Numbered from the stretch's first letter, positions 1 through 8,813 are shown. The stretch is DNA of 39,057 nt from Parcubacteria bacterium OLB19 (GCA_001567365.1 JZEL01000013.1:1-39057), one strand, 5' to 3'. Made by a program: numbers and translations. Notes: generated by a model from the letters alone, not told the origin.

Positions 1-95
1 ACTGGACAGACTAGGTGGTAGATAAAGAGAGTTTTGTTATGTGGTTTAATTATGTGTTGTGGTTTGCCTGACATTACCTCCTAGCATAACAGAGT

Positions 96-1481
96 TTACC
101 CCCGATGCAAGCATGCGGGGTAATTTTTTTTGGAATATAAAGAAAGTGCCCCAATAGCAGTATTATTGTCTGCTATGCCAGTACTTGCTGTCGAACTAGA
201 GAAACCAGCTTGGTAACCTAAGAAAGTATTATATTGCGCACCAGAAACAACATTCTTCCCTGCTTGGTAACCTAGAGCTGAATTGGAATCAGTGTCGTTT
301 AAAGTGAGACGGTCGTAGACACTGATGTTGCCGGAGACAGTGAGAGCGACACTTGGGGTGGTGGTGCCAATACCAACATAGCCTGCTGAAGTTATTCTCA
401 TTCTTTCATTAGCATCATTCAAACCACCAGTATAAAATCTCATGTTGGCTGAAGCATTTAAGGTTACTAAAGACATCCCTCCTGAAAGATTAGCGCCGCT
501 CATTAAAGCTGTTCCATCTTGCACAAAAGCACCAACAGTAGACCAACCAGTACCCATAGTTAAAAGTCTTAAACCATCGCCAAAAGTATCGGTGGTGCTG
601 GCATTTCTTATATTAAATTCACTGTATGCACCAGTACCAGTATTAAGATTACTTAGATAACTAACATTACCACCGTTGGTATTATTAAAGATTTCCAATC
701 TACCAATCGGTGTAGTTGTGCCAATACCAACCCTATTATTAGTAGCATCAACGAATAAGGAATCGTCATCTACCTGTAGATTTCCTGTTATATTAGTAGC
801 TCCACTAACAGTGAGTTTATGGCTAGGGGTGGTAGTGGCGATGCCGACATTACCATTATTTAATACTGTAAACATTTCAGTAACTCCACTAAATAAACTC
901 ATTATCTTCCCTGCTCCATTTTGAATTAAAGTTAGAAGCGCCGAGCTGGAAGTAGCTTGCATTGTATCAATCTCATCAGCTCTTAAAAATGAAGTGGTGG
1001 CTAAACCAGCAAAAGTATTAGCACTTTCTGCAACAAAAGAAGCCGGTACTGCTCCTAATACTTTACGTGGACTCATCTCCCCATCCCAAGTCGGACTAGA
1101 GCCAGTCCCACCGATTTCAACTCCTAAATAAAGAGTTTGATTAAAATCAACTCCAGATAACGAGGTGACTTCTCCCAGCATCACTGAAAACAAACCGTTT
1201 GTAACCTGAACTTTATCGACTCCAGTTCTTACCTCAGACCAAACAGAAGTTGAACTAGCGGCAGTACTTGAAGCGACAAGCCAAAAATACATATTGTAGG
1301 TACCATCAGACACCGCTAATCCAGAACTATCAGTTAATTTTCCTTGATAATTTATTTCCTGATTAAAATCAGCATGAGCAAAAATAGGCATTAAAACAAA
1401 TGACAAAGCAAATGCTATAGCACAAATTGAAGTTATTATTCTGTTTAGTAATAAAGCATTCATAAAATAACTAAAACTCAT
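96..1481 (-). CDS. Secreted surface protein with tail-fibre-like GIGTTTP repeats
   Basis: The protein begins with a hydrophobic signal segment (about residues 10-36, ending ...PIFAHA before DFNQEINYQG). The body is Ser/Thr/Gly/Asn-rich and carries three repeats of the form GNVGIATTTP, NRVGIGTTTP and GYVGIGTTTP, each followed by a short beta-strand motif (LTVSG and similar), then ALGYQAG/FLGYQAG repeats. This architecture is common in parcubacterial surface proteins and resembles trimeric fibre or adhesin head repeats; attachment to a host or surface is an inference. The reading frame ends inside a hairpin with the odd tail NYPACLHRG, so the natural C-terminus may be missing or shifted. The first ATG overlaps the upstream gene by 11 bases; ATG at residue 7 is an alternative start. 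Confidence 0.75.
   Translation of the reverse strand: MSFSYFMNALLLNRIITSICAIAFALSFVLMPIFAHADFNQEINYQGKLTDSSGLAVSDGTYNMYFWLVASSTAASSTSVWSEVRTGVDKVQVTNGLFSVMLGEVTSLSGVDFNQTLYLGVEIGGTGSSPTWDGEMSPRKVLGAVPASFVAESANTFAGLATTSFLRADEIDTMQATSSSALLTLIQNGAGKIMSLFSGVTEMFTVLNNGNVGIATTTPSHKLTVSGATNITGNLQVDDDSLFVDATNNRVGIGTTTPIGRLEIFNNTNGGNVSYLSNLNTGTGAYSEFNIRNASTTDTFGDGLRLLTMGTGWSTVGAFVQDGTALMSGANLSGGMSLVTLNASANMRFYTGGLNDANERMRITSAGYVGIGTTTPSVALTVSGNISVYDRLTLNDTDSNSALGYQAGKNVVSGAQYNTFLGYQAGFSSSTASTGIADNNTAIGALSLYSKKNYPACLHRG
97..131 (+). terminator. Hairpin plus T8 tract, plus-strand terminator-like
   Basis: An inverted repeat at 97-122 (arms TACCCC and GGGGTA, inner ATGC/GCAT around an AA loop, one bulged base on each side) is followed on the plus strand by eight T at 124-131. 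That is the form of an intrinsic terminator for transcription coming from positions 1-96. It lies across the 3' end of the minus-strand surface-protein gene, so the last residues of that gene are encoded by the hairpin. It could also be a REP-like palindrome; only one copy of this sequence is visible here. Confidence 0.5.
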
Positions 1482-2236
1482 CTACTGTCACATCAACGGA
1501 TTTTGTTGGTACGGACACAAAAGGAATTTCTGTTAATGAACCATCTGGTGTCTCATACACCACACGACCGGAATGATTGTCCGTAAATTCTACTGATACA
1601 GGATCAGAAAAAAGATTAGCTATAGCTTCTGGATTATTATTTTCAGTAGCGTTAGACAAAAGCAAAACACCACCGGTATTATCATCCATTTTTCTTACTG
1701 CTGACTGATCGACAAAAAGTGGATACTCAGTAACTGTGGTATATAGAGTTGTAGCTTGAGGCTCAACTAACTTAATATCATTGATAGGTTTGATTTCTAA
1801 AGACGAGATGGTGGCATTCGCACCAATAAAATTGTTTGCTAAATTGGTTTTGATATCAAAAACACTATACATAACAGAACCAGAAAAAAATCCTAAGAAC
1901 AAAACAATTGAAGCCATGGCTAAAGACAGTCTGTGAGACTTATTAATCTTGGTTTTGATATCAACTGATAAAGTCTCTAACTCCTTCTTTGCCAACAACT
2001 CTCTCTTTCTTTCTTCTCTTAACTGTTGCTTTCTAACTTCCTGTTCAAGAGCAACGCTGTCCAAAAAAGGTTTGCAGTGAATACATATCTACAAACCATT
2101 GACGACCAATTTGAGTAGCTACGATTTTTTGTTCACGAGCTAACTTAGCTAAATAATCACGAGAATAAGCAATGCGCTTTGCTGCTTCTTTCAAAGGAAT
2201 GAGTTGTGCACCATTTATTTCAATTTGAGTGGACAT
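1471..2236 (-). CDS. Membrane-tethered HTH protein, frame broken at an A6/T6 run
   Basis: Two overlapping frames (2045-2236 and 1471-2064) make one gene of about 254 residues if one base is removed from the six-base run at 2063-2068. The first part is a MerR/excisionase-like helix-turn-helix (IPLKEAAKRIAYSRDYLAKL, then a beta wing QIGRQWFV). A charged coiled linker (EVRKQQLREERKREL) follows, then one membrane helix (SLAMASIVLFLGFFSGSVMY) and an extracytoplasmic domain of about 120 residues. The second frame alone would have to use TTG and would have no DNA-binding part. The gene is paralogous in layout to the HTH-membrane gene just upstream and overlaps the surface-protein gene, suggesting one operon. 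Function unknown; membrane-bound regulator is an inference. Confidence 0.7.
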
Positions 2237-2239
2237 AAG

Positions 2240-2277
2240 AATCTGATTTAGCTTTAATTATAAAGCTAAATCAGATT
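2240..2277. repeat. Perfect 17-bp inverted repeat between the two HTH genes
   Basis: Arms 2240-2256 and 2261-2277 are perfect inverted copies around an ATTA loop. On the minus strand the stop codon of the upstream HTH gene (2266-2268) lies in the first arm, and the second arm ends three bases before the ATG of the next gene at 2236. There is no T tract on either side, so an RNA hairpin controlling translation of the second gene, or a protein-binding site, fits better than a terminator. Confidence 0.6.
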
Positions 2278-3135
2278 AAATTCGCCATGTTTATGTTGAT
2301 AAGTATCTATTGAATTTTTTTTCAAAAAATCACCAACTAGCTGATAAGAAAAATTGAAATTTGTTTCGTAATGTTCACGGTTTGCTGTCAATTCAATATC
2401 AACGAAAAGTGTCATAATATTCAAAAGTATAAGCAAAAGTATAAAAAGCCAAGAAACTGTACTTTCTAATCTAAAATTATCATCCTTGACCTCCTTTCTC
2501 GTAAAAGATTCAACCACCATATCAGGACTATGAGACGGTACCATGTCCTCAGATTCGTTTTTAATCGTAGGAAAACTTCTCTCCAACAACTCCTTTTCTA
2601 CAGCATAATTGTCATCAGCCGAAGTAATATTAATATCTCCTGATAAAGTAACAGTTGGTAAATCCTCAGATATCAAATCAATATTCTTACTAGAATTTCT
2701 AACAGTAATCTTCTCAGCTTCAGCTAAATCAACATTGATTTTCTGTCTTTCACTTAAAAGATTTGGGATTAAATCGGAAGAATCATATTCGTATTTGACT
2801 GGTTTCCAATCAATTCTTTTAGCGAAATTTTGTTCATGATTTAATATTTTTGCAACCTTTTTATTCAAAGTTGGTTGTACGTCTATCCGAGATTTATTTA
2901 TTTTAACCTTATATTCAAAGGTTTTATCGTCTACAAATTGATCTACTTTTGAATAGCGTGAACTTCGATGTGTTTCTAAAGATTCTCGGTTAACATACCA
3001 AGTTCTACCAACAAGTTGAGCGTCCACTTTTCTAGCACGACACAACTGACCAATATAATCGGATGTATATTTAAACTCCTTGGCTAGAACAGAAGCCTTT
3101 TCGTAACTAACACCGTTAACACTTATCACATCCAT
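2266..3135 (-). CDS. Membrane-tethered HTH protein
   Basis: The N-terminal part (residues 1-55) is a MerR/excisionase-type helix-turn-helix with wing: YEKASVLAKEFKYTSDYIGQ followed by LVGRTWYVNRESLE. A long polar, probably disordered region (about 56-225) leads to one membrane helix (about 228-248, WLFILLLILLNIMTLFVDI) and a short outer tail of about 40 residues. The same helix-turn-helix signature (DYxxxL...K..AxxxGRxWxV...SL) occurs in the following gene, so the two are likely paralogues. The arrangement suggests a DNA-binding protein held at the membrane, but no partner or target is visible. ATG lies nine bases after a TATAAT box, so the message is probably leaderless. Confidence 0.7.
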   Translation of the reverse strand: MDVISVNGVSYEKASVLAKEFKYTSDYIGQLCRARKVDAQLVGRTWYVNRESLETHRSSRYSKVDQFVDDKTFEYKVKINKSRIDVQPTLNKKVAKILNHEQNFAKRIDWKPVKYEYDSSDLIPNLLSERQKINVDLAEAEKITVRNSSKNIDLISEDLPTVTLSGDINITSADDNYAVEKELLERSFPTIKNESEDMVPSHSPDMVVESFTRKEVKDDNFRLESTVSWLFILLLILLNIMTLFVDIELTANREHYETNFNFSYQLVGDFLKKNSIDTYQHKHGEFNLI

Positions 3136-3144
3136 ACTGTGCTG

Positions 3145-3150
3145 ATTATA
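3145..3150 (-). promoter_or_regulatory. Extended -10 (TGCTATAAT), leaderless start
   Basis: On the minus strand TGCTATAAT is a consensus extended -10 box. Nine bases separate it from the ATG at 3135, so transcription would begin at or just before the start codon. No Shine-Dalgarno sequence fits in that gap. Confidence 0.6.
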
Positions 3151-3188
3151 GCAAACACCTCTACCAATTTTGGTAGAGGTGTTTGCTA
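3149..3188. repeat. Perfect 19-bp inverted repeat overlapping the HTH promoter
   Basis: Arms 3149-3167 and 3170-3188 are perfect inverted copies (TAGCAAACACC... with its complement) around a TT loop. It lies between the end of gatB (3210) and the HTH gene, and its left end overlaps the -10 box at 3145-3150. It may act as a gatB terminator, although no T tract follows, or as an operator for the HTH protein itself. Confidence 0.6.
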
Positions 3189-3209
3189 ATTGTTAATAAT
3201 TATTAAATT

Positions 3210-4635
3210 CTAACTTTTATCTAAAGTATCCTTAATCAAATTTAGTAAAACTTCTGGATTGGCAGTGCCTTTTGTTTTCTTCATTCCTTGTCCTACCAAA
3301 AACTGTAGAGAATTACTCTTTCCATTTCTATATTCCTCAACTACAGAAGAAAATTCAACTAATATCTCATCAACAACCGATTTCAATAAACTAGGGTCGG
3401 ATGACTGTAATAGTCCTCTTTCACTTGCAATCAACTCTGGATCAAAATCTCTTACTAGCATTTCCTTTAGTAAATCCTTGGCAATCCGAGAATTTATAAT
3501 ATTACCATCCAACATAGACATTAACTTACAAAAATTAGTAGTTGATAATGTAAATGTATCATTAGTTTCAAGGTTAATCTCGGCCAAAACATCTGAAGTT
3601 AGATAATTCGCCGACATTTTTATTAAATCTTTATTATTATTCACATATAGTTCATAAATTTCACCAAAAATTTTATCTAGAACCTTATTTGCTATTATGA
3701 GTTCGATTTGATTTATCGGTAATCCGATATCTTTATATTTTACACGCTTTTTTTCTGGTAACTCAGGTAAAATCTCGGATAGAAGAGTTTCATTAAAAGT
3801 GTTGTTTTTGCTCACACTGATTTTTGAGATATCAGGATCTGGGAAATAACGATAGTCTTTTGCACTCTCTTTCTTTCTCTGCGTATAAGTTTTTAACTTT
3901 ACTTCATCCCAACCCCTAGTTTCCTGCTCCACAATCTCCCCTTTTTCTAGAAGTGAAATTTGCCTTTCGATCTCATAAGCAATTGCTCCCTCAACTGATT
4001 TAAAAGAATTTAAATTCTTAACCTCAACTTTAGTACCTAGAGTGTCACTTTTACTGACAGAAATATTTGCCTCTACTCTCATCTCACCACGCTCCATCTG
4101 AGCATTTGAGATATCTATTGTTTGTAAAAGTAGCTGTAGCTCTCTAGCGAAGTCGCCTGCAGTTTTTGCATCATGAATGACTGGCTCAGTTACAAGCTCC
4201 ATCAAAGGTACTCCTGCTCGATTAAAATCAACGAGGCTTACACTATCCTGATCATGCTGACTTCTTGCTGTGTCCTCCTCTAGATGGACTCTTGTTAGTT
4301 CTATATTATTTAGTGCACCTCCTGTTAAAAACGGAAAAGCATATTGACTTATCTGATAGGCTTTTGGTATATCGGGATAAAAAATAATTTTTTCGATCGA
4401 ACTCTGAGTAGTCAGCAACCTTCGCACCTACAGCCTGACCAAAAAGTAAAACCATTTTAACCGCTTCTTCATTTGGTACTGGTAATGTTCCAGGGTGTGC
4501 TAAACAAACTGGACAGATGTATGAGTTAGGTTCACCATCATGTGGATCATTTTTACATCCACAAAACATCTTACTTTTTGTTTTCAACTCGGCATGAACC
4601 TCGAGTCCTATTGTCGCTGTATAATTTTTATTCAT
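3210..4635 (-). CDS. gatB: Aspartyl/glutamyl-tRNA amidotransferase subunit B, frame broken at an A6/T6 run
   Basis: GatB is the kinase-type subunit of GatCAB, which converts mischarged Glu-tRNA(Gln) and Asp-tRNA(Asn) to the correct species in the cytoplasm. The N-terminus IGLEVHAELKTKSKMFCGC, the zinc-type Cys pair CPVCL, the DRKNYF / PDIPKAYQISQY region, MRVEANISVS and the C-terminal MKKTKGTANPEVLLNLI tail are family signatures. Two frames (4306-4635 and 3210-4427) join into about 474 residues, the usual length, if one base is dropped from the run at 4379-4384, giving NYFYPDIPKAY. The downstream fragment on its own has no plausible start. gatA and gatC are not in the window. It follows obg by 35 bases. 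Confidence 0.88.
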
Positions 4636-4670
4636 TTACAAGATAAATTAATATGTAATCAAACTACATT

Positions 4671-5640
4671 TTACGATTGACGTAAGTGTTGCACAAGCGC
4701 ATCCTGTAACTCTTTTACATTTTCACCTGTTTTTGTTGATATGACAAACACACGATTCGCAATTTTGTCAATATTATTTTCTATTAGTTCCAAATCATCC
4801 TTATTTATAAGGTCTTTTTTAGTAAAAATAATCCATTCTTCTTTGTTTTCTAAATCGCTACCGTACCTTTTTAATTCATCTCTGATCGTTTTATATCGTA
4901 ACAAAACATCTTTTTCTTCAAGCGATACCAGATGTAGAATCATTTTTGTATGTGTAATGTGACGTAAAAAAGTATGTCCTAAACCCCTACCTTCTGAAGC
5001 ACCCTCAATAAGACCAGGGATGTCAGCTAGGATGTGTCCATGGAGATCACCTAGGTGTGGTTCTAGGGTTGTAAATGGATAGTCACCGATTCTAGAATGT
5101 GCGTTAGTGAGCGTATTGAGAAGTGTAGACTTGCCAGCATTCGGCATACCGATTAAACCAACATCAACCACCAAGGATAATGTTACCTCTAATTTACCTT
5201 CTTCCCCCTTTCTTCCCTTGGTCGACTGTTCTGGTGAACGATTGGTTGCAGATTTAAAATACTCATTTCCCAATCCACCTCCTCCGCCTTTGAAAATTTT
5301 CTCTTCATGACCTTCGGTCATAAATTCATACACTCTTCCACGATCAGAGTCTGTCACGATTGAACCGACAGGTATGTCGATAATTAGATCTTCACCATTT
5401 TTACCAAAGCGACTACGACTCATGCCATGTTCACCGTTTTCGGCAACAAACTTTTTTTTCTCCTGTGTACTTGGATAGTAAGTTAACATCACGAACAGCA
5501 CGCATGATAATGTCTCCGCCCCTACCACCATTGCCACCAGCCGGTCCGGCCATTGGCTTAAATTTTTCATGACGCCATCTAGTGACACCATCGCCACCAT
5601 CGCCAGCCTTCGCATAAATTGTTATTTGGTCTACAAACAT
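4671..5640 (-). CDS. obg: GTPase Obg, frame broken at an A8 run
   Basis: Obg is a ribosome-associated GTPase needed for large-subunit assembly and growth control. The glycine-rich N-terminal Obg fold (AGDGGDGVTRWRHEKF...GPAGGNGGRGGD) is followed by the G domain with G1 GMPNAGKSTLLN, G3 DIPGLIEGA and the NKxD-like FTKKD. Two frames (5431-5670 and 4671-5615) merge into about 322 residues if one base is removed from the eight-base run at 5452-5459, giving GEKKKFVAENGEHG. The C-terminal OCT domain found in some bacteria is absent. I place the start at ATG 5640 (MFVDQITIYAKAG), because a TG-extended -10 box ends eight bases upstream; the reading frame itself extends ten residues further. Confidence 0.87.
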
Positions 5641-5648
5641 AGTTCCAA

Positions 5649-5654
5649 GTAATA
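5649..5654 (-). promoter_or_regulatory. Extended -10 (TGCTATTAC) for obg
   Basis: On the minus strand TGCTATTAC is an extended -10 box eight bases before the obg ATG at 5640. It supports that start over the in-frame ATG codons further upstream and implies a leaderless message. Confidence 0.45.
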
Positions 5655-5770
5655 GCATAAAAATCAACATATGTACATACCGCTATAAACGTTTTCATAT
5701 ATAGATTCAATTATTTGTGAAACTACCTGGGTATTAAGCATTTCGTCTTTTCTAAAATTTTATGTTTCCG

Positions 5771-5811
5771 AAAACAAACAAAACCACCGGATTGGTGGTT
5801 TTGTTTGTTTT
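5771..5811. terminator. 18-bp hairpin, likely bidirectional terminator
   Basis: Arms 5771-5788 (AAAACAAACAAAACCACC) and 5794-5811 are perfect inverted copies with a five-base loop. On the plus strand it runs into TTTTATTTTT; on the minus strand the outer arm is itself T-rich. It sits between the holin-like gene and obg and probably ends the secA/holin-like transcript. Confidence 0.6.
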
Positions 5812-5831
5812 ATTTTTAAGGAAACTTTTAA

Positions 5832-5875
5832 CTAATATAATAATATCTATATAAATATAGATATTATTATATTAG
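5832..5875. repeat. Perfect 21-bp A/T-rich inverted repeat at the end of the holin-like gene
   Basis: Arms 5832-5852 and 5855-5875 are perfect inverted copies around an AA loop and consist almost only of A and T. The stop codon of the minus-strand membrane-protein gene (5872-5874) is inside the first arm. It may protect the 3' end of the message or assist the terminator 20 bases further on. Confidence 0.55.
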
Positions 5876-6204
5876 ATGTACCTATTACCTATAGCACTTA
5901 CGATACTGACAATGAGTGACCCCACTACAGCATACCAAAAACCATCTACTGAGAAACCATCTATAAATGAAGCTGCGAACCAAAACAAAGAGGCGTTTAT
6001 AACAACAATAAACAAACCTAATGTCACTATCGTTATTGGCAGAGTTAGTAATACCAATATGGGTTTAACAAACAAATTCAACAAACCAATAACAATCGCG
6101 GCAACAAGTGCTGGGTAGAAACCTTCTATATCTATACCCGGCACATATTCGGCTACCACCAGAAGAGTGAGGGACGTTAATAATAATTTTGTTATTAATT
6201 TCAT
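5872..6204 (-). CDS. Small four-helix membrane protein, phage-holin IV / YvlD-like family
   Basis: About 110 residues with four predicted membrane helices (about 3-22, 29-48, 52-77, 88-108 from the ATG at 6204). The motif GLLNLFVKPILVLLTLPITIVTLGLF is the hallmark of the small family often annotated as phage holin family protein / YvlD; the role of that family is not established and it is not evidence of a prophage here. The longest frame would begin at a TTG 12 bases further upstream, but MKLITKLLL at 6204 is the better start. It follows secA by 12 bases and is probably co-transcribed with it. Confidence 0.75.
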   Translation of the reverse strand: MKLITKLLLTSLTLLVVAEYVPGIDIEGFYPALVAAIVIGLLNLFVKPILVLLTLPITIVTLGLFIVVINASLFWFAASFIDGFSVDGFWYAVVGSLIVSIVSAIGNRYI

Positions 6205-6216
6205 ACACAACAACAA

Positions 6217-8739
6217 TTACTTTGTAACAATCTTCCACTCACCAGTTGAGAGTAACGGTTCAGCTTTTTTATATTTTACAGTTTGCTCTTCTGTTCCGTT
6301 TGAAATGGTTACAATTTCATTACGATTATATTGTTCGGTATTGCGCACTGGTTTGTTTTCTTTTATTGACTTTGTCTCTGTTACACCAGCAGAGTTTTGT
6401 GCTTTTTCAGATTGTTGTTTCATTTCAGCTTCTTCTCTGTCTACTATCACCGGCTGAATCTTAGGAAGGATTTCAATAATTCTAGCAGTTACCGCTTGTT
6501 GCATTTCCTTAAACAATCGTACTCCTTCTTTCCGATATTCAATTAATGGATCGCGTTGACCATAAGCGCGCAAATTTACACTAGAACGTGCGTTGTTCAT
6601 AACTTCAAGATGTTCCACCCATAAACTATCAATCATTTGTAATGATAGCCGTCTAAGCAGATTGTGAAAAACTTCTTTTCCAAACTCCCGTTCTTTAGCA
6701 TCAATAACTTCACCAACACCTTCATAAGTGCGTAATTCCTCTATTATCAATAATACCTCCTCATTGTCTCCTAGAAGGAGTTTGTGACGTCGTCCGTAGA
6801 CAATCATACGTTGCTGGTTTAAAACGTCGTCATAGGCCAAAATTTGCTTTCTAGAGTCAAAATGAAAGCCTTCTATACGAGTCTGAGCATTCTCCAAGGT
6901 ATTGTTTAACATTTTCATCTCAATCGGTTGGTCTTCTGGTATACCAAACTTACCCATCATATTCTTAACCCTATCTCCACCAAAGACACGCATGAGATTA
7001 TCATCCATAGACACATAAAATTGAGTTTCACCTGGATCACCCTGTCGCCCAGAACGTCCTCTAAGCTGATTATCAATACGACGAGCTTCATGACGCTCAG
7101 TACCAAGCACAAACAGTCCACCAAGCTCTCTCACTGCATTAGCTTCATCTTCAGTGGCTTCGGGACCACCAAGCTTAATATCAACACCACGGCCAGCCAT
7201 GTTGGTGGCCAAGGTAACCGCACTAATACGACCGGCTCCAGCAATGATTTCTCCTTCACGTTCATGGTTTTTTGCGTTTAAAACCTGATGATTAATGCCA
7301 GCTTGAGCCAAAGCAATAGATAAACGTTCGTTTGACTCAATAGAAGCTGTACCAATTAATATTGGTTGTCCTTTGGTATGCACTTCTTTAACTTTATTGA
7401 TAATAGCGTTAAACTTCCCTCTTTCATTTTGAAAAATAAGATCGTTATGGTCGATACGCGCAATTTTGCGATTAGTTGGTACCGGTATTACTTCCAAATT
7501 GTAAACTGTGAAAAATTCCTCCTGTGAAGTCAAAGCTGTACCGGTCATACCCGCCAACTTTTCATACATACGGAAATAATTTTGATAAGTAATGGAAGCA
7601 AAGGTTTTTGATTCACGCTGTATACTTACACCTTCTTTGGCTTCAATTGCTTGATGTAGGCCGTCAGACCAGCGTCTACCTGGTTGTAATCTACCAGTAA
7701 ACTCATCTACAATAACCACTTCATCTCCTCTAACTACATACTCCTTATCTTTTGTATACAAAGCCTTAGCTCGTACAGCTGTCTCGAGATGATGAACATA
7801 CTTTATTCCTTTTTCTGTATAAATATTTTCAATACCAAGCATTTTTTCTGCTAATTCGATACCAGCATCGTTTAAAGCCACACTTCTCATCTTTTCATCG
7901 ACAGTGTAGTGTTCATCGATTTTTAGATGACGAGCTATATCAGCAAACTGTGTATAGAGATTTTCAGAATCATTAGATGGAGCAGAAATAATAAGAGGAG
8001 TACGAGCTTCATCAATCAAAATAGAGTCTATTTCATCAACAATAGCGAAAGAGTGTCCGCGTTGTCGTAAATGTAAGGCTTCATATTCAATATTGTCACG
8101 TAAGAAATCAAAACCGAATTCACTATTAGTACCGTATGTAATATCGGCTTCATAAGCCTCCTTTCTTGTACACGGACGCAGAAAATCATAAACTACTTTG
8201 TAAGCGCCGATCTCATCTCTAACCTCATCTCTATCTTGATGGTTAGGATCATATAAATAAGAAGCGTCGTGATTTATTACTCCAACCGACAAACCGAGCA
8301 GTGAATAAATTTGACCCATCCAAACAGCATCGCGACGAGAAAGATAATCATTAACAGTTACTACGTGAACACCTTTTCCGGTTAAAGCATTCAAATAAGC
8401 CGGCAGAGTACCAACTAAAGTTTTTCCTTCTCCGGTACGCATCTCAGTAATTTTACCTCGATGAAGAATAACTCCACCAATCATTTGTACATCGTAGTGA
8501 CGAATATTTAACGTACGCTTGGCACCTTCTCTTACCAAGGCAAAAGCGTCAACCAAAATATCATCTAAACTAGAGCCGTTGGCAATTAGGGTTTTTAATT
8601 CTTTGGTTTTCTCTACTAAATCTTCGTTGGTTAATGAAGAATAAATGTTTTCTTTATTATTAATTTCGTCAACAATGGGTCTGATGGCCTTTAGCTCCTT
8701 TTCATATGAAGGACCGAAAAATCTATCTAAAAATGACAT
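6217..8739 (-). CDS. secA: Preprotein translocase ATPase SecA
   Basis: SecA is the motor that drives unfolded preproteins through SecYEG. The 840-residue protein is complete. NBD1 contains Walker A MRTGEGKT (residues 100-107) and the DEID Walker B (235-238); the preprotein-binding domain region carries RKEAYEADITYGTNSEFGFD; NBD2 includes TNMAGRGVDIKLGG and the RRIDNQLRGRSGRQGDPG signature; the helical scaffold and wing regions follow (ILAYDDVLNQQR, SLWVEHLEVMNN). The C-terminus ends in a Lys-rich stretch and lacks the Cys-rich zinc motif that binds SecB in proteobacteria. ATG is ten bases after a TATACT box. It is one of the longest unbroken genes in the window. Confidence 0.97.
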   Translation of the reverse strand: MSFLDRFFGPSYEKELKAIRPIVDEINNKENIYSSLTNEDLVEKTKELKTLIANGSSLDDILVDAFALVREGAKRTLNIRHYDVQMIGGVILHRGKITEMRTGEGKTLVGTLPAYLNALTGKGVHVVTVNDYLSRRDAVWMGQIYSLLGLSVGVINHDASYLYDPNHQDRDEVRDEIGAYKVVYDFLRPCTRKEAYEADITYGTNSEFGFDFLRDNIEYEALHLRQRGHSFAIVDEIDSILIDEARTPLIISAPSNDSENLYTQFADIARHLKIDEHYTVDEKMRSVALNDAGIELAEKMLGIENIYTEKGIKYVHHLETAVRAKALYTKDKEYVVRGDEVVIVDEFTGRLQPGRRWSDGLHQAIEAKEGVSIQRESKTFASITYQNYFRMYEKLAGMTGTALTSQEEFFTVYNLEVIPVPTNRKIARIDHNDLIFQNERGKFNAIINKVKEVHTKGQPILIGTASIESNERLSIALAQAGINHQVLNAKNHEREGEIIAGAGRISAVTLATNMAGRGVDIKLGGPEATEDEANAVRELGGLFVLGTERHEARRIDNQLRGRSGRQGDPGETQFYVSMDDNLMRVFGGDRVKNMMGKFGIPEDQPIEMKMLNNTLENAQTRIEGFHFDSRKQILAYDDVLNQQRMIVYGRRHKLLLGDNEEVLLIIEELRTYEGVGEVIDAKEREFGKEVFHNLLRRLSLQMIDSLWVEHLEVMNNARSSVNLRAYGQRDPLIEYRKEGVRLFKEMQQAVTARIIEILPKIQPVIVDREEAEMKQQSEKAQNSAGVTETKSIKENKPVRNTEQYNRNEIVTISNGTEEQTVKYKKAEPLLSTGEWKIVTK

Positions 8740-8749
8740 AGTGGGATTT

Positions 8750-8755
8750 AGTATA
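8750..8755 (-). promoter_or_regulatory. -10 box (TATACT) for secA
   Basis: TATACT on the minus strand ends ten bases before the secA ATG at 8739, with no Shine-Dalgarno between them, so a leaderless or near-leaderless message is likely. Confidence 0.5.
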
Positions 8756-8781
8756 TACGGTCTTGCTCATAAATACAAAAT

Positions 8782-8813
8782 CGTAAAAACCGTCCTTACG
8801 GACGGTTTTTACG
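8782..8813 (-). terminator. 14-bp hairpin downstream of the H1-like gene
   Basis: Arms 8782-8795 (CGTAAAAACCGTCC) and 8800-8813 are perfect inverted copies with a TTAC-type loop. It lies between the H1-like gene (ends 8856) and the secA promoter (8750) and probably isolates them; the T5 in the arm supplies only a weak U tract. Confidence 0.6.

Noticed and set aside
97..131. IS200/IS605-type terminal hairpin with transposon end
   Set aside because: No transposase is in the window and the T8 tract fits a terminator; a second copy would be needed.
96..1481. Prophage tail-fibre gene
   Set aside because: It has a signal peptide, no phage genes are around it, and similar repeats are common in parcubacterial surface proteins.
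2045..2068. Programmed +1 ribosomal frameshift in the HTH-membrane gene
   Set aside because: The same one-base excess occurs at many unrelated genes with no shared slippery signal, rare codon or stimulatory structure, so a common technical cause is more likely.
5872..6204. Phage holin as evidence of a lysis cassette
   Set aside because: The family name is historical; no endolysin or phage gene is adjacent and the gene is in line with secA.
6928..7281. Plus-strand open frame of 117 codons within secA
   Set aside because: It is antisense to a conserved SecA region, has no start signal and shows the composition expected of a shadow frame.
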